This document shows positions 39,760-52,199 of a stretch of DNA of 64,000 bases, one piece after another. Origin of the DNA: Arctopsyche grandis (taxonomy: Eukaryota > Arthropoda > Insecta > Trichoptera > Hydropsychidae); assembly GCF_051622035.1 (NCBI RefSeq), contig NC_135365.1, forward strand, positions 7,528,501-7,592,500. Direction: 5' to 3'. A model generated the notes under the pieces. It was not told the DNA's origin and ran no database searches. It was given only the letters and a program-made list of their open reading frames with translations. Both the position numbers and the translations under genes were made by a program. Positions within the stretch are counted from its first letter, which is position 1; every line of letters starts with the position of its first letter.

Positions 39760-40474
39760 AAAGTAGCGCCACGTACATATATGCAGCGGCGAGAAAACGC
39801 AACCACAACACTCTCCTACCCTCCGATACGAAATGAACTCGCCGCAGAAAGCAGAACGAATTGCGAGAAACTATGAGAAATAGGTGGAGTCAGTGCGAAG
39901 AAGGGGAATATTGGAGGCGTGGCCGGCTCGTGATTGGCGGAGAGGGCGTCACCCACGGTGGCGACTCGACGAGGGCTCTCGTGTGGCTCGAGAGCGCTCT
40001 CCGCCGATGGCCCTCGGCGCGAGTGGCCCGGTTTTGATTTCATTTGATTTTACAACTGATAACCGCTTCGCGAGCGGCCGCCGCCAACTTTTTTCTCGCA
40101 TCCCACCCACCCACCACACCTCTTGGCCTTGGAGATGATCGGCCGACCACACCGACCACACCGATCGCACCGATCGATCCCGCTGCACCATTCGAGTGGA
40201 GGCCGATGGAGCGCGAACGGACTAACACCCATCGCAGCTCTCGCAGTTTGATACCCGACTTTTAGTTCCATACACTATACAGTATATATATACACACACA
40301 CCATACACCCGGAGTGTTTTTTCGATCGCGGTGCGTTGGTGATATGAGGACGACCGTCTCGTGATATATTGTTTACCGTACTGTTAGTTAGTTAGTGTTT
40401 GTGTTGTTGTTGTTGTTTTTGGCGTTGGCGGTGATTTTGAGTGATTATAGTTTGGAGTGGTGATGTAGAGGGCT
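39760..40474 (+). promoter_or_regulatory. GC-rich upstream region of the scarecrow-like gene
   Basis: CpG-rich from about 39.76 kb, with a TATATATA at 40283-40290 roughly 190 bp upstream of the ATG and tandem CCGACCACA units at 40142-40165. An in-frame TAG precedes the ATG by three codons. Likely 5'UTR plus promoter. The TSS is not resolved. Confidence 0.5.
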
Positions 40475-43400
40475 ATGTCGGCGCCGGTGGGAGCCGGGGT
40501 CGGCGGCGCCGGGGGATACCCCGAGCAGCTGCTGCCGGAGCTGAACGGCGCCGAGCTGGCGATGAGTTTGTCTCCGAAGGGGGCGCACCATCATCTGGCG
40601 CTGCCGCACCTTCAGCATCTGCACCACGCTCACACCACGCCCTTCAGTGTTACGGATATCCTCAGTCCGATCGAAGAGAGCTATAGGAAGCTAGAGTTGG
40701 CTGCGAATCCGCCGTCGCCTTACAGGTATTTAAATCACTGCTTTTTATTACATATTACATACCTCCTTTACGTTTCACTTACGATTACGATTCAGGAAAA
40801 AGTTTGCCTCTTATCCGATCGTTACGAAAATTTTTACTCTTTTTACTTTATCTATGTATGTATGTACGTAGTAACAATATATTGATTTTTGATTTTTAAA
40901 TGCTTTTTATTATTACGAAATTATGTTCACAATACATCTTATATCTATTTTAATAGCTACTGATCTACTGATCATTTTCTATTTTACAATTTTAATTTGA
41001 TTTTGATTTTTAAATGCTTTTTATTATTACGAAATTATCTTATTATTTTCCTTTTGTTACTTTTTTTTATTATTTTATTTTTCCATGTTTTCTGCTTTTG
41101 CTTTTTTCCTTTATTTACAGTTTACTTGTTTTTATATATTTTTCAAATGTAGGCCATTGTGGCGCATTAGGTTCTTCCTGTAATGCCACAATGGTCCAAA
41201 ACTATTAAATAAATAAATAAATAAATAAATGTTCACAATACATCTTATATCTATTTAAATAGCTACTGATCTACTGATCATTTTCTATTTTACAATTTAA
41301 TTTAATTTTGTTAGTAATCATAGTATTATATTATTCTAATGTTAATCTACAGCATAATAGGAAAAATAGCTCAAAAACCTATTTACAATTCTTATAAATG
41401 CTCAAAATACAGCTAATACATAATATTAATTAAGGACTCTCTAAAGTCGATGACCTAAAGCAGCTAATTTATAAATAGCCTCTTCAACAGTTAAATCAGA
41501 CACTTGATAGAAAATCTGATCGATCGACTTTTAATTTAAAATATCCAAATCTGAATGAATGCAAATCTGAAGGAGCACCGCAGAAATACGTCAAATCATA
41601 TAACGTATAATTATTTTCAATCCTTCTTACCAGGGCTCGAACCCAAGACTTATCAGTGACTAGCAACATACATATGCTCAGCTTTACTGCTAATTTTGAC
41701 GTACAACTTCATACTTCTACTAGTGCGTGCGAAATATGTATGTAGATCCCATATCTATTATAGATTTCTCAAATAGAAATAATACTTATGCACATCGTTG
41801 CATAAAGAAGTGTAGAGGCTTTGTAACAATATTGTTGGCCTGGTGTACCATTTAATCTTTGTAAAACAGCAATTTTAGAATTTTTATTTCCGAAATAAGT
41901 CTACATATATTTTTAATTTAATTTAATTTTGTCTAATTTAATTTTGTTAGTATTCATAGTATGTATTATTTTATTATAATGTTAATCTACAGCATAATAA
42001 GAAAAAAGAGCTCAAAAACCTATTTAAAATCCTTATAAATGTTCATAATACATCTAATACATAATATTAATTAAAGACTCTCTAAAGTCGATGACTTAAA
42101 GCAGATTGTGTTTAGGTAATCTGTGTGTTATACCCGAAGGGTATAGACATTTTGTTGTAATCACCGAGACTCTTCACAAGTGTGTTAGTATGGTTATTAG
42201 TAGAGCCCGGAATCATTTACAATCTTTGAACAATAAACAGCCTCTTCAGATTCCGGGCTCTAGTTATTAGTGATTCTGTCATAGAATCTACTGGTTAGTT
42301 TGTTAGTAATGTCTGTAACAAACGGAATGTTATATATGGCATGCAGTTTTTTCAAGTTAGTATATATGGTTGTATTATAAATTATTTTTAGGGATTTATT
42401 TTGTATTACTCGGAGTAACAATATATGAAGTTTTGTGATCATGCGAAAATTCGAACTCGATATTTTCACTGATTCGAACTCGGAATCGATTACTGATCAC
42501 GTTTTCATGATCTAGAAAAATGTGTGTGTGTATTTTCCGGATTGTTTTTACTAGTTTGCCAAATTTAAGTACCCACTCAATATCGTCAGCCTCTCTTTAC
42601 AATGTATATTAGTTCAGTACCGTTTGAAGGTTTGATTCCGCGATTTTTACATAATTATTCGGTAAGTTCGTTTTATTTATGTATTTTATATATATAAAAA
42701 TAAAAGAAAAAAAATACAGTACAATACAAATAAATTTATTATTAAAAATTTAGAAAAATATAAATAAACTACAATATGTTAGGTATCCACTAAATACCGT
42801 CAGCCTCTTTTTACAATTTATATAGTTCAGTACTGTTTGAAGATTTGATCTTTTTGCGGTGGGATTGTTTTTTGGAATTGCGCGATTTTTACATAACTAT
42901 TCGATAAGTTCGTTTAAGCTCACTAATTCAGAGCAGTCGATGATGAATACCATTAAGAATACCAAATAAACATAAAATATCATTATTCGTCTATCACACA
43001 ATTTTGATAAATACATTTCGTTATATTATCATAATAGTGCTGACATGATAGTTATGTATTTAAAAAAAATATTGAACAAATTTTACAAATTTGTTTTGGA
43101 CAGACTATTAAATTAATATATTTTAGTGAATAAGAAGACCAAATGATAGAATTGTATTCTCATTAATTTCTTACTATAATAGTATATAAATTTTTACTGT
43201 AGTTATTTATATATTCTTTGAATAAATAAATTATAATAATAATATAAAAAAGTTTGAATAAATTAAGTTATTTCTACTAGCTTACATTTTTTTAAAGTAA
43301 GATTAAGAACCTATCAATTGAAAAATCGATATGATTTGATTTTTTATATATGAGCCGCTATATTTGAAAATCCAATTTTCAATTCCAAAAACACTATTTC

Positions 43401-46400
43401 AGTTTGATTTAATTCATAAATTGTTATCGCTACTTTTAATTTGATATGTCCAAAATCTCGGAAAAGCGGAGTAAACTATTACAAGGCACCAGTATTATGA
43501 AATATGTATTGTAAAACGCAAAACATTATGCATATTTAATGTTTTGCGAGATATTTCTTGAAATGAATAAAAGTGGACATATGCCACTTACAAATATAAC
43601 AGCTCCTATTATATTATACATACATACTTACATAAGTCTTCAAACATTCCTTTATACTTCTTTACGCTGATGATTTAAAAATTTACAAACCTATATACAC
43701 CATAGACGATTGTCATAAGATACAAGAAGATCTAGATAGATTCTCTATATATTGTTTAAATAATGATCTTTTTATTAATCTAGAAAAATGCTCTATTTTA
43801 AATTTCACTAGAAATAAGTCAATTATTACTAATCAATATCAATTAAATCATTCAATCCTTAACACGTCATCTTCTATTAAGGATCTTGGTGTAATACTCA
43901 ATGATAAACTAGATTTCTCTGAACATATTTCTTTTATTACCAACAAAGCATTTAAATCTCTTGGATTCCTACTCCGCTCAACAAAACCCTTTAATGATCC
44001 TTACGTACTAAAATTACTTTATTTTTCCTTTGTAAGGTCTCACCTTGAATTTGCCTCAATTATCTGGTCACCTTTTTATTTATCCCATATTAATTGTATT
44101 GAGAAAGTTCAACTTAAATTTATTAAATCCTTACGCTACCTTTTTCCTACCTATACCCATTCTACTGTTTCCGACATTTTAAAAATCCTTTCTTTTAACA
44201 ATCTTTCTGTCAGGCGACGACATTCTGATGCTATATTCTTCTTTAAGCTCATAAATGGTTTCCTTGATTGTTCTGATTTACTGAATAAGGTTAATTTCAG
44301 AATCCCAGTTCGATACCCTAGACGCGTTGCACTCTTTTCACTTGATCCTTTCAATACTAATTCCCAAAAATATTTTTATCTGCAGCGCGTTTATCGTATG
44401 TTTAACGGAGAGCTGAATGAGGTTGATCTGTTTGGTATTTCCCTACATCAATTCAGGTCTAACATCAAGAGAATCTTGACCGATTGATTCATTTTTTCTT
44501 CTATTCTATTTTTCCAATATTTCCATTATTTTTATACTTTAGTTTAGTTATGTAATGTGCTATTTAATCATATTATAGCTTTCATTCCTTTCCATTTCAT
44601 TTGTTTATTTTGTATTTACCTTTTTCATTTGTTTTTTATATTTGTAAATTTCAATTTCTTCTTATATTCTATCTTATAACCTTTTCCAATTATTTTAATA
44701 CTATAGTTTAATTATGCAATGTACTACATATTTTGTCATGCCTTTATTCTTTACTTTTTAATTTGTTTTCCTTATATTTATCTTTTTCATTTTTGTAAAA
44801 ATCTATTATTGGACTCGGGTGTTACATATATTATTTATTTACTTTTTGTGTTTTTTATACCTATCTCTGTACATCCTGTCTGTTGATTTTTCAATTAATA
44901 AAATAAAATAAATAAAAATAAAATAAGTAAATGCTGAGTGATTATTTATCGGAGATCTTCATGTTAGTATACAACATTTGATTTTGATATAGCAAAGTAC
45001 AAAAATTTATTATATTACCTAGTTCACTTCAATATGAGTTTTACGGGAAATTTAAAATACAATTGAATTTTGTTGATTTTTCCGTCTTTTAAAATGGAAT
45101 CAAAATTGTAGTTTTCGAAGGCATTAAATATACTTAGTACATTTTGACCTGATTATAATTTTTCCGAAAGTTATTTTTGTTCCAATTTCGATGTTGATAA
45201 AATGTTCATTGGATTCATATTATTTAATATGAAATAATAACGTCATATTTCACGGAATTCTTCTTGGATGGTTTAGGAATTCTTTGAAAAATGAAACAAC
45301 TACCAATACAAAAGTGATTGCCTAAGTAAATGCTAACTTACTAAAGATTTTCTTATTAGAATATCATTATTTTTTCAAAAAATAAAAATGATTCATAGAT
45401 ATGTACATATATATGTAAGGTAATTATATAAAAAACCCTCACGCATGTATCTTCGTACATACATATACTATATGTAAAATTGTTGCTATAAAATGCTTAT
45501 ATTTTTATTTAGTAATAAATTAAAATATTTATTTTTTTTAAAGTTAATAAACAATGAAATAGTGACCGGTTGATAACGAATATTTTATTTCTTATTTCAT
45601 TTAGGCATTTGTTAACGTTGGCAATTTGGTATGATATTTTAAAATTTTTACTCGAATCTTAACTTTATTTTGACAAATGATGACGATATTAATGAGAATC
45701 TAATATTTTTTATAACGAATAATAGCAAATTTTAATAATATTAATACCGAGCAGTTTTTTGCGTCGGTGTTTTGCATGTAGAATCTAAGAACATAAAAGG
45801 GTTCATAATCCCCCTCGAAATGTAAACATTGACAAGACGTAACCTTTAACATTATTTTTTTATTGAAAATTAATCCCACATCTTAGTAGATTAATTTAAT
45901 TTAGAATGATATTTATTAGGTATGATTTAAAATATATGCAATTTACTTCTTTTTTGATAGTAAGTGCCCATTTGCTAAAATTGAATGCATTGGTACCTAC
46001 ATACATACATACATACATATATTTGAATTGTAATCGGTTGGTAATTAATCAATCAATTACTACTTATGTACATAAGTATCTACATATATATTTTTTTGCA
46101 ATTTAAAATATCAAAACTTAACCTTTGTCTGAATGGAAACAAAATGAAATGAAATGTTTGGTAAATGATTTTTATAGAATTGAAAATATACAGTACGTAT
46201 CTTCTATTGTTTCTATTATCGTGAGCTCAAAATAGCAAAATATACACTTTGCATGCATTTTACGACACTGTTTAATAAAATTGAAATATTTACATCCATA
46301 TATGGAACTCAATATCAAGTGAAAATAACTAAAATAATTTGGCTTATGTATGTATGTATGTATGTATAATTTTTAATAGATAATCATAAAAAAAATAATT

Positions 46401-49400
46401 TAAAACTATTTGCTGTGAAATTAATTGACCTTTTATTTAAATAAATATCTTGTACAATATTTTGTTTTTATATCTATTCTTAGTTTATTCATCCAATTTT
46501 AAAAATATAAAATTTTGACGTAATGGCAAAAGTAATTAATACTCGGTAGATACAATACATTTAAGAATTACGATTATATATTTATATTTTCTAAAAAAAT
46601 ATGATAATTGTATGTAAATACATACATACATTAATATATAATAATTTCCAATTCGTACAGTGCAACCATTTAATGCTGGCGATTATTTTAACATGCTTCT
46701 CGTAAAGTACATATACTATCTATATTAGTAAATATAAAGAGGGTAAAAATATAATGTAGATATGTTAGGGCTTAACATACATGTAATATCATATTTATGT
46801 AATATTATATTTCTAACGGTGAGATGAATGAGATACCTAATCTTAAATTTTCAACTACTTTAAAGCGCCATAGGTAATTTTATCCGAGTGAAACATTTTC
46901 ATAATGAGTTATCCAAGTTAAAACCGTAAATTTCTATACGAAAATAAACATTAATTGACTTTTCATAATTCCAAATTTTGAATATACATACATACATACA
47001 TATGTATTTAATATACTCGTATATAGTATTGTATTCCTTAACTTCGATGAAATCGATTGAATGCTTTTTTCTGTAGGTACCTACTTATTTAGTCAATCGT
47101 TTGGATGAGCAAATCTTAGAATCAATTGGGTAAATACCTATGTATATATAGGAAAGCTGACTTTATAGTCAAGACTTATTGTCAAGCTTTATAATTTAAT
47201 CAAGTTTGTTGTTACTTGACCAAGCGATCGATCACATAAATATAATCAAAACATGTTCATAAATACAGTGTACCAATTTATTAGATAGGTAAGTAAGCAA
47301 GTATTTAAAACTATTTAAGTTTGTTCTCTCTTGTCTCTCTTCTTCTTTCTAGTCATTTTGTTAAAATATTTTATTTAGTTTGTCTCTTTTTCAATTGAAC
47401 TACTTCAAATCGTCAAATCGATCTGAAATTTCGCATACCTAATTATGTATATATTTTTTTTCTTAAGAACTCTCTTGTTACTGTTATGAATTGTGAATAA
47501 ATATTAAAGGTTAAGCCATTACTGAGTTTCAGCGATATCATAAGCTTTAGCTGACAAATGTCAACTATCTACTTATGTATGTATATCTCTTCCTCTATCT
47601 AATTAGTTGCATATATCAAACAATCGGTAGATGAAATATCTGCTCATGCTACATATACAAATACACACTTTTCAAACATCTATGTGCATACATATTAGTT
47701 TACTTTAAGTTACATTTCATTATTTTCAGGAAAAAGTGGTGACACTACCTACTATTTTTCTTCAAAAACTTTTCATTCAGAACTTACAATCAATATTTCT
47801 TATGTCAGCTATGGATAAACTTTATGTAGAGCAAAACTACAATCTGAAAAAGTCGAGTGATAATTGAGCCGTTATATTTGAAAGTGGCATAATTCTACTT
47901 ATCTTCATTTTGAGAAATATCTCGCAAAATATGAAATACAATAATTTGCGTTTAACAATATTTAAAAATACTGGTAGCCTGTAATACGTTTTTCTGCTTT
48001 TCAACAATTTATATATTTCAAACAAATATAAAAATTTGTGAATTAAGTCAAATAGAAATAATGTTTTTGGAAATGGAAATCGGACTTGCGCCACTTTCAA
48101 ACATAACAGCTCAATTAGCTAAGTTATAAAATATATAGTCAATTGTAATTTTTTTAATACGTTTAATTAATTCAATATACGTATTAATATTTTGAAATGC
48201 ACAACAGACATTTCAAATAATGATATTTGGCAAAAACTACTAGTACTACATATAAAAAATATAGTTAGCTTCTTATAGTTTTCTCAAATAAATTAGCGTG
48301 CCATTTGAAATGCTTTAAATATGACTCGCTAAAATTTAATCTTCGGTTTCCGTTCACCTTTATGAAACAAACCGACAGTCGAATATGCTAAATTGTGCAA
48401 AGAAAATCCAGCAGAGATTCAATATTACATACATACATATATTGTACAAATAGAATTTATCTGAAATTTCGCATACCTAATTATGTATATATTTTTACTT
48501 TATCTATGTACGTAGTAACAATAGATGAAGTTTTGTGATCATGCAAAAATTCGAACTCGAGATTTTGACTGATTCGAACTCAGAATCGATTACTGATCAC
48601 GTTTTCATGTTCTAAAAAAATGTGTGTGTGTGTGTCTCTGAATTTTAGGGATTTTTTGAACACCGTTAGTCCTATCAAATCGAAACTTAGTATCGGTTAC
48701 TGAAATTCTTATCGACACGACGTGAATTTTTTTCAAATTTTTAAGTTGACCGGAAATGGTACCTCCTCTTATAGGTGTCCTCTTTTTTTTTTAAGTTTTT
48801 GAGTTAAATTATCTCCCAAACCGCTAACTGAATCGGATTAAATTTTTTTTACATGTAATAAAAATAATAATATCTATAACTTTATATTTTTTAAATATTT
48901 TTATCGGAACCGGAAGTAGTAGTTTTACTCTAGAGAATCGAGGTTTTTTATGTTTTCCTCAGAAACCTTTTGGTTTATTGAACTGAAATTTCATATCTAG
49001 AAGTTTAAGCGTAATAGCAAGTTATGGATAAAATTTGGTAAGCATACCTCAACCGGAAGTGGCAGTTTACTCTTGTTCGATTTATCTTCCACTATTTTTT
49101 TCGACCTCTTAAACATGTGTGATCTTCATTTTTCTTAAGAACTCTCTTGTTACTGTTATAAATTGTGAATAAATATTAAAGGTTAAGCCACTACTGAGTT
49201 TCAACGATATCATAAGCTGTCAACTATCTACTTATGTATATGTACATATGTATATCTCATCCTCTATGTAATTAGTTGCTTGCACATATCAAACAATCGG
49301 TAGATGGTAGACAGTCGAATATGCTAAGTTGTGCAACGAAAATCCAGCAGGGATTTAATGTTACATACATACATATATTGTACAAATAGAATCCCTGTTG

Positions 49401-49719
49401 GATTTTAGTCGCGTAGTGTAGAATGGTTCCCGTCTGTTTGACCTTTGATCTTATATGTTGTGACCTTTGATCTTATTTATACCATTCTAATGTTCATATG
49501 ATGATTTCAGATCGACGTCTTCAGGCAGCAGCATTAACTCGCCAGTGGGCGGGGGCGGCGCGGGGATGGGCGGATACGCACCTGGCCTTTACGGCGGTGC
49601 GCCTACGCACCCTTCCGCCTACTGCGCCCCACCACCCCCTGATCTCTCATCTCACTATGACGTGAGAGCCGCACCGCCCTGGTACACCGCTCACTCCGCC
49701 AACGACCCCAGGTTTGCCA
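40475..49719 (+). CDS. scro: scarecrow/Nkx2-1-like NK2 homeobox protein, first two coding exons (partial)
   Basis: Exon 1 40475-40725 and exon 2 49511-49719 join in phase (TACAG|ATCG), giving 153 codons before a GTGAGT donor. N-terminal residues are Gly/Ala/His-rich. The TN (tinman) repressor motif TPFSVTDIL is at about 55-63, followed by SPIEESYRKLEL, the arrangement of scarecrow and vertebrate Nkx2-1/2-4. Exon 2 ends WYTAHSANDPRFA, corresponding to the WY--NPDPRF block before the homeodomain in this family. The homeodomain exon is not in the window, so intron 2 exceeds 14 kb. In flies the gene acts in brain and pharynx patterning. The in-frame stop just upstream supports this ATG. Intron 1 (8.8 kb) is loaded with mobile DNA. 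Confidence 0.88.
40885..41038. repeat. Tandem duplication of about 115 bp in intron 1
   Basis: The unit beginning ATTTTTAAATGCTTTTTATT is present at 40890 and again at 41006. The second unit is cut by a LINE fragment and resumes at 41229 (GTTCACAATACATCTTATAT). A related sequence reappears at 63845-63925. Confidence 0.8.
41039..41228 (+). mobile_element. LINE 3' end with stem-loop
   Basis: About 190 bp ending in CCATTGTGGC...GCCACAATGG (41154-41194) and an (AAAT)n tail. Same 3' end as the fragment in POLR3A intron 13. Inserted into the second unit of the tandem duplication. Confidence 0.8.
41575..41710 (-). mobile_element. tRNA-derived SINE fragment
   Basis: On the minus strand GGGTTCGAGCCCTGGTAAG supplies a B-box (GGTTCGAGCCC). 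An A-box-like stretch lies about 45 bp upstream. Not a complete tRNA. Confidence 0.45.
42201..42262. mobile_element. Tiny (62 bp) hAT-type MITE
   Basis: Terminal inverted repeats TAGAGCCCGGAATC / GATTCCGGGCTCTA are perfect over 14 bp. The flanks are a perfect 8 bp duplication GTTATTAG (42193-42200, 42263-42270). The centre is 34 bp. Confidence 0.8.
42423..42530 (+). repeat. Interspersed repeat, copy A
   Basis: ATGAAGTTTTGTGATCATGC through ATGTGTGTGTG is about 95% identical to 48526-48632. Contains TTCGAACTC repeats and the palindromic TGATCA. Confidence 0.8.
43351..43614 (-). mobile_element. MITE family M, copy 1 (reverse orientation)
   Basis: Ends GAGCCGCTATATTTGAAAA and CACTTACAAATATAACAGCTC are imperfect inverted repeats. 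The interior (AAAACGCAAAACATTATG...) is the reverse complement of copies at 47866-48112 and 59866-60088. Confidence 0.75.
43637..44930 (+). mobile_element. 5'-truncated LINE with a long uninterrupted RT reading frame
   Basis: Begins inside the RT domain (SFILLYADDLKIYKPIYTID) and runs without a stop for about 280 codons to TGA at 44485-44487: INLEKCSILNFTRNK, IKDLGVILNDKLDFSEHISF, SFVRSHLEFASIIWSPFYL, IEKVQLKFIKSLRYLFPTY. No in-frame ATG occurs near its start. A 3'UTR of about 410 bp and a (TAAAA)n tail (44895-44930) follow. The intact frame indicates recent insertion. Confidence 0.9.
44931..47420. other. Intron 1 DNA without recognisable features
   Basis: AT-rich with (CATA)n/(TATG)n tracts (for example 45999-46020 and 46346-46367). 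I found no exon, RNA gene or mobile element. Confidence 0.5.
47866..48112 (+). mobile_element. MITE family M, copy 2
   Basis: Ends GAGCCGTTATATTTGAAAGT and ACTTTCAAACATAACAGCTC are near-perfect inverted repeats, within a larger TAATT...AATTA symmetry that may include the target duplication. About 247 bp. Confidence 0.85.
48526..48970 (+). repeat. Interspersed repeat, copy B (longer)
   Basis: The first about 105 bp matches 42423-42530. It continues with low-complexity DNA containing repeated ACCGGAA(A/G) motifs (GACCGGAAATGG, AACCGGAAGTAG, again at 49058). Non-coding. Confidence 0.6.
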
Positions 49720-50285
49720 GTGAGTCTGCATTTCATACCACTTCGACGAAACATCTACCTATCGAATTTTAAATAAGCCCGCCTTTAATGTAACCCGATA
49801 TCACCCCCCCCCCTCTTCCCCGAATAGGGTCGAATTAACAGGTAGGTAGTATTTCTTCATGACACGGTTGCATTTTAAATTGACTCTCTGCAAGTGATAC
49901 TTCCCTAGTCGAGTGTTCGGAGAGAGCCTTTGCAAACAAAGCGACGAAATGTTTGTACAATTTTAGTCCGGCGTATTAGTTCCACGAGGCGTATCGAAAT
50001 CTGATACCGAAAGCCCCTCCTCATCTTCTGTGTGCCACTGATTCACAATTATCCATTGAAAATTAAATTATGTGTTGTCTGGTGGCTTGTTATTGGGTGA
50101 ATGTATCATTTTGGACGATTTTTTTCGAAATAATTTGGACAAAATATATATAATATACATTTGTGTGCAACTTTGCCTAAGTTGTATAGCAATTTTAGTA
50201 TCGGAATAGAGATAGCATACTTTTTATCTATTCACCTATGTACTTGCATTCGATTTATTTTTACATCTATGGTCAAACATTGTTC

Positions 50286-50338
50286 ATAAGTATTGTAAGT
50301 ATATATGATTACTGATCATATATACTTACAATACTTAT
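50286..50338. repeat. Perfect 24 bp hairpin, 5 nt loop
   Basis: Arms 50286-50309 and 50315-50338 are exact reverse complements (ATAAGTATTGTAAGTATATA...), loop TACTG. Confidence 0.95.
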
Positions 50339-50584
50339 TACCAAAGGCCGGATAACCAAGGTGCCGTCTTGAAAAAAACGGACCCAGAGGGTGCTGTGTA
50401 TTGTTCATTGCATTGTTAAAGGTTCGCCTAACGTTTTTTTTTTTGGACTCTAGCTTTGTAAATAGAACTAAACCGCCCCGATTCCTAGAAAAAGCACTGT
50501 GACTATCCGGTGTCTACTTATTACAATACTCATTGATCAGTTATATTTGGAAGTGGTCATAAGTTACATATATACATATAATAT

Positions 50585-50700
50585 ATCCAAGTTCTGGTCA
50601 GCTACACTGGGCCAGGGAATGAATCCATGAGTACTCCATGAGTACCATGGTTGAAAGTATTGTACGCTTACCACTGAGCTATTTTTATCATATGTAACAT
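50585..50700 (-). mobile_element. tRNA-derived SINE
   Basis: On the minus strand ATAGCTCAGTGGTAAGCGTA (A-box TAGCTCAGTGG) is followed by GGATTCATTCCC (degenerate B-box). The A/B spacing and missing cloverleaf indicate a SINE head rather than a tRNA gene. Confidence 0.6.
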
Positions 50701-50929
50701 TTTAAAGTGGCCCATTGACGCAGCAATCGGTTGGGCAATTTATCGTGGCGACAAACTAGTGGGTAGTAGGTAGATAGTTGTTCAAGAATATTTCAATTAT
50801 TAAACATACAAAACAAAAACAAAAAGAAAAACCTGTAAATTTTTACTAAGTGGATGTACAATAAAAAAAGTGGGTAAAATTGAATTGTGCAATAGAAACC
50901 GTGTAAAAAGAAACTTCACAAAATCAACA

Positions 50930-51010
50930 GTATAGCTCGGTGGTTGCGTTTATACTAACCACGGAGAGGTTGCCAGGTTCAATCTCTGGGTTGACTTAGA
51001 TTAAAAAGAA
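50930..51010 (+). mobile_element. tRNA-derived SINE head
   Basis: TAGCTCGGTGGTTGCGTTTA (A-box) and GGTTCAATCTCTGGGTTGA (B-box) lie about 35 bp apart on the plus strand. The acceptor stem does not pair. Confidence 0.65.
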
Positions 51011-51715
51011 TTTGTTCCGGGTATTTCTATAGTGCTGTTGGTTAGACTTGGATATTTGTGATTTCAAGTCGATCATTTACAAGTTTCGTTCGTTTCGATC
51101 GTTTACAATCATGTCACAATTTGTCAATTTATCTGATTTTTTGAAACGGTTTCTCGTCAAATTATCAAAAACCATCCTGCCTACAATGTCACCACTATCT
51201 GAATATGATTTCACAACATTATGATCTATACATTTATATTTATGGTGGTAAAAATTTAACATTATGGGTGGCAATAAGAGCAGACCGAAATGGTATCATG
51301 GGAAAAATATAAAACTGGATCCATTGCCTGTGCCACCTTTCCCAAGTATTAACATTTATTATTATTAAAAAAATCAGATCGTGCTCAAAAGTATAATCAC
51401 ATTGATGGTAAGATTACTGTAGTTTTTTTACTATCAAACTGAGTTGATATTTTATACTTTTTCAATTATACACAAGTACATATGTAAACGACCTCTTATT
51501 TGATGTCCTTTTTTTGACCTCAATTCAATAATTTAATCAATTTGAGTGTTAAACAAATTGACAAATATGACAAAGTACTATCAATTAATGTCACGTGCAG
51601 TTCTGGTAACCGTTTTGCTTATGAATATTCTTTTTGAGAGTAATTTTTATGATATTTTCCCATTTTTCATTAGTTTAGTTTTTAATTTAGTCGGACATCA
51701 ATCTATATACAATTG

Positions 51716-52088
51716 TATATAAAATTTAATGTCTGTGTGTGTATAGGCTCCTAAACCACTGAACCGATTACGATAAAACTTTCAGGATTTGTTGTATGCA
51801 TGTCCGGGAAGATTACTGTGAAAAAAAACCTCTTAATAATATTCGTAATTCCAATTTTACTGACGCAAAAGTAAAGCTATCCTGCCTTCAATGCATCACG
51901 CCGCGAGTGTGACAATAATCGCGCCACGCCTACCTCGCGCTCGAATGTACTGACCATTCAGGGCTGTACCACAAACACACAGTGGGATGGCTATATATAA
52001 AATTGAATTTCTGTGGAACGGAACGAGAACGGGAACGGGAATTGCACGCGTTATTGTGGCATTGCAACGCATGCCGGGTTCAGCTAGT
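51716..52088 (+). mobile_element. Helitron-like element, copy 4
   Basis: Starts TATATAAAATTTAATGTCTG with GGCTCCTAAACCACTGAACC and ends GCCGGGTTCAGCTAGT. Its middle holds about 130 bp of different, GC-richer sequence and a second partial start (TATATATAAAATTGAATTTC) followed by GGGAACG units, so it is a composite of two copies or has captured DNA. Confidence 0.6.
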
Positions 52089-52199
52089 TTTACATAAATG
52101 AAAAAAGTTGTAATTTGATACACTGTTGCAGTTATATAAAGCCCTACTTCATGTATTTCTAAATATAGGTAACAATTAAAAATAAAAATAGTACTCGAC

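Larger units (their letters stand above)
47425..49395 (+). repeat. Local duplicated blocks in intron 1
   Basis: 47460-47640 matches 49128-49308 (TCTTAAGAACTCTCTTGTTA...CAAACAATCGGTAGATG) and 48376-48450 matches 49313-49390 (AGTCGAATATGCTAA..., ACATACATACATATATTGTA). The two blocks are directly oriented and about 90% identical, suggesting an old segmental duplication later broken by insertions. Confidence 0.7.

Noticed and set aside
50930-51010. tRNA gene
   Set aside because: A- and B-boxes are present but the acceptor stem and anticodon arm do not fold as a tRNA; called a SINE head.
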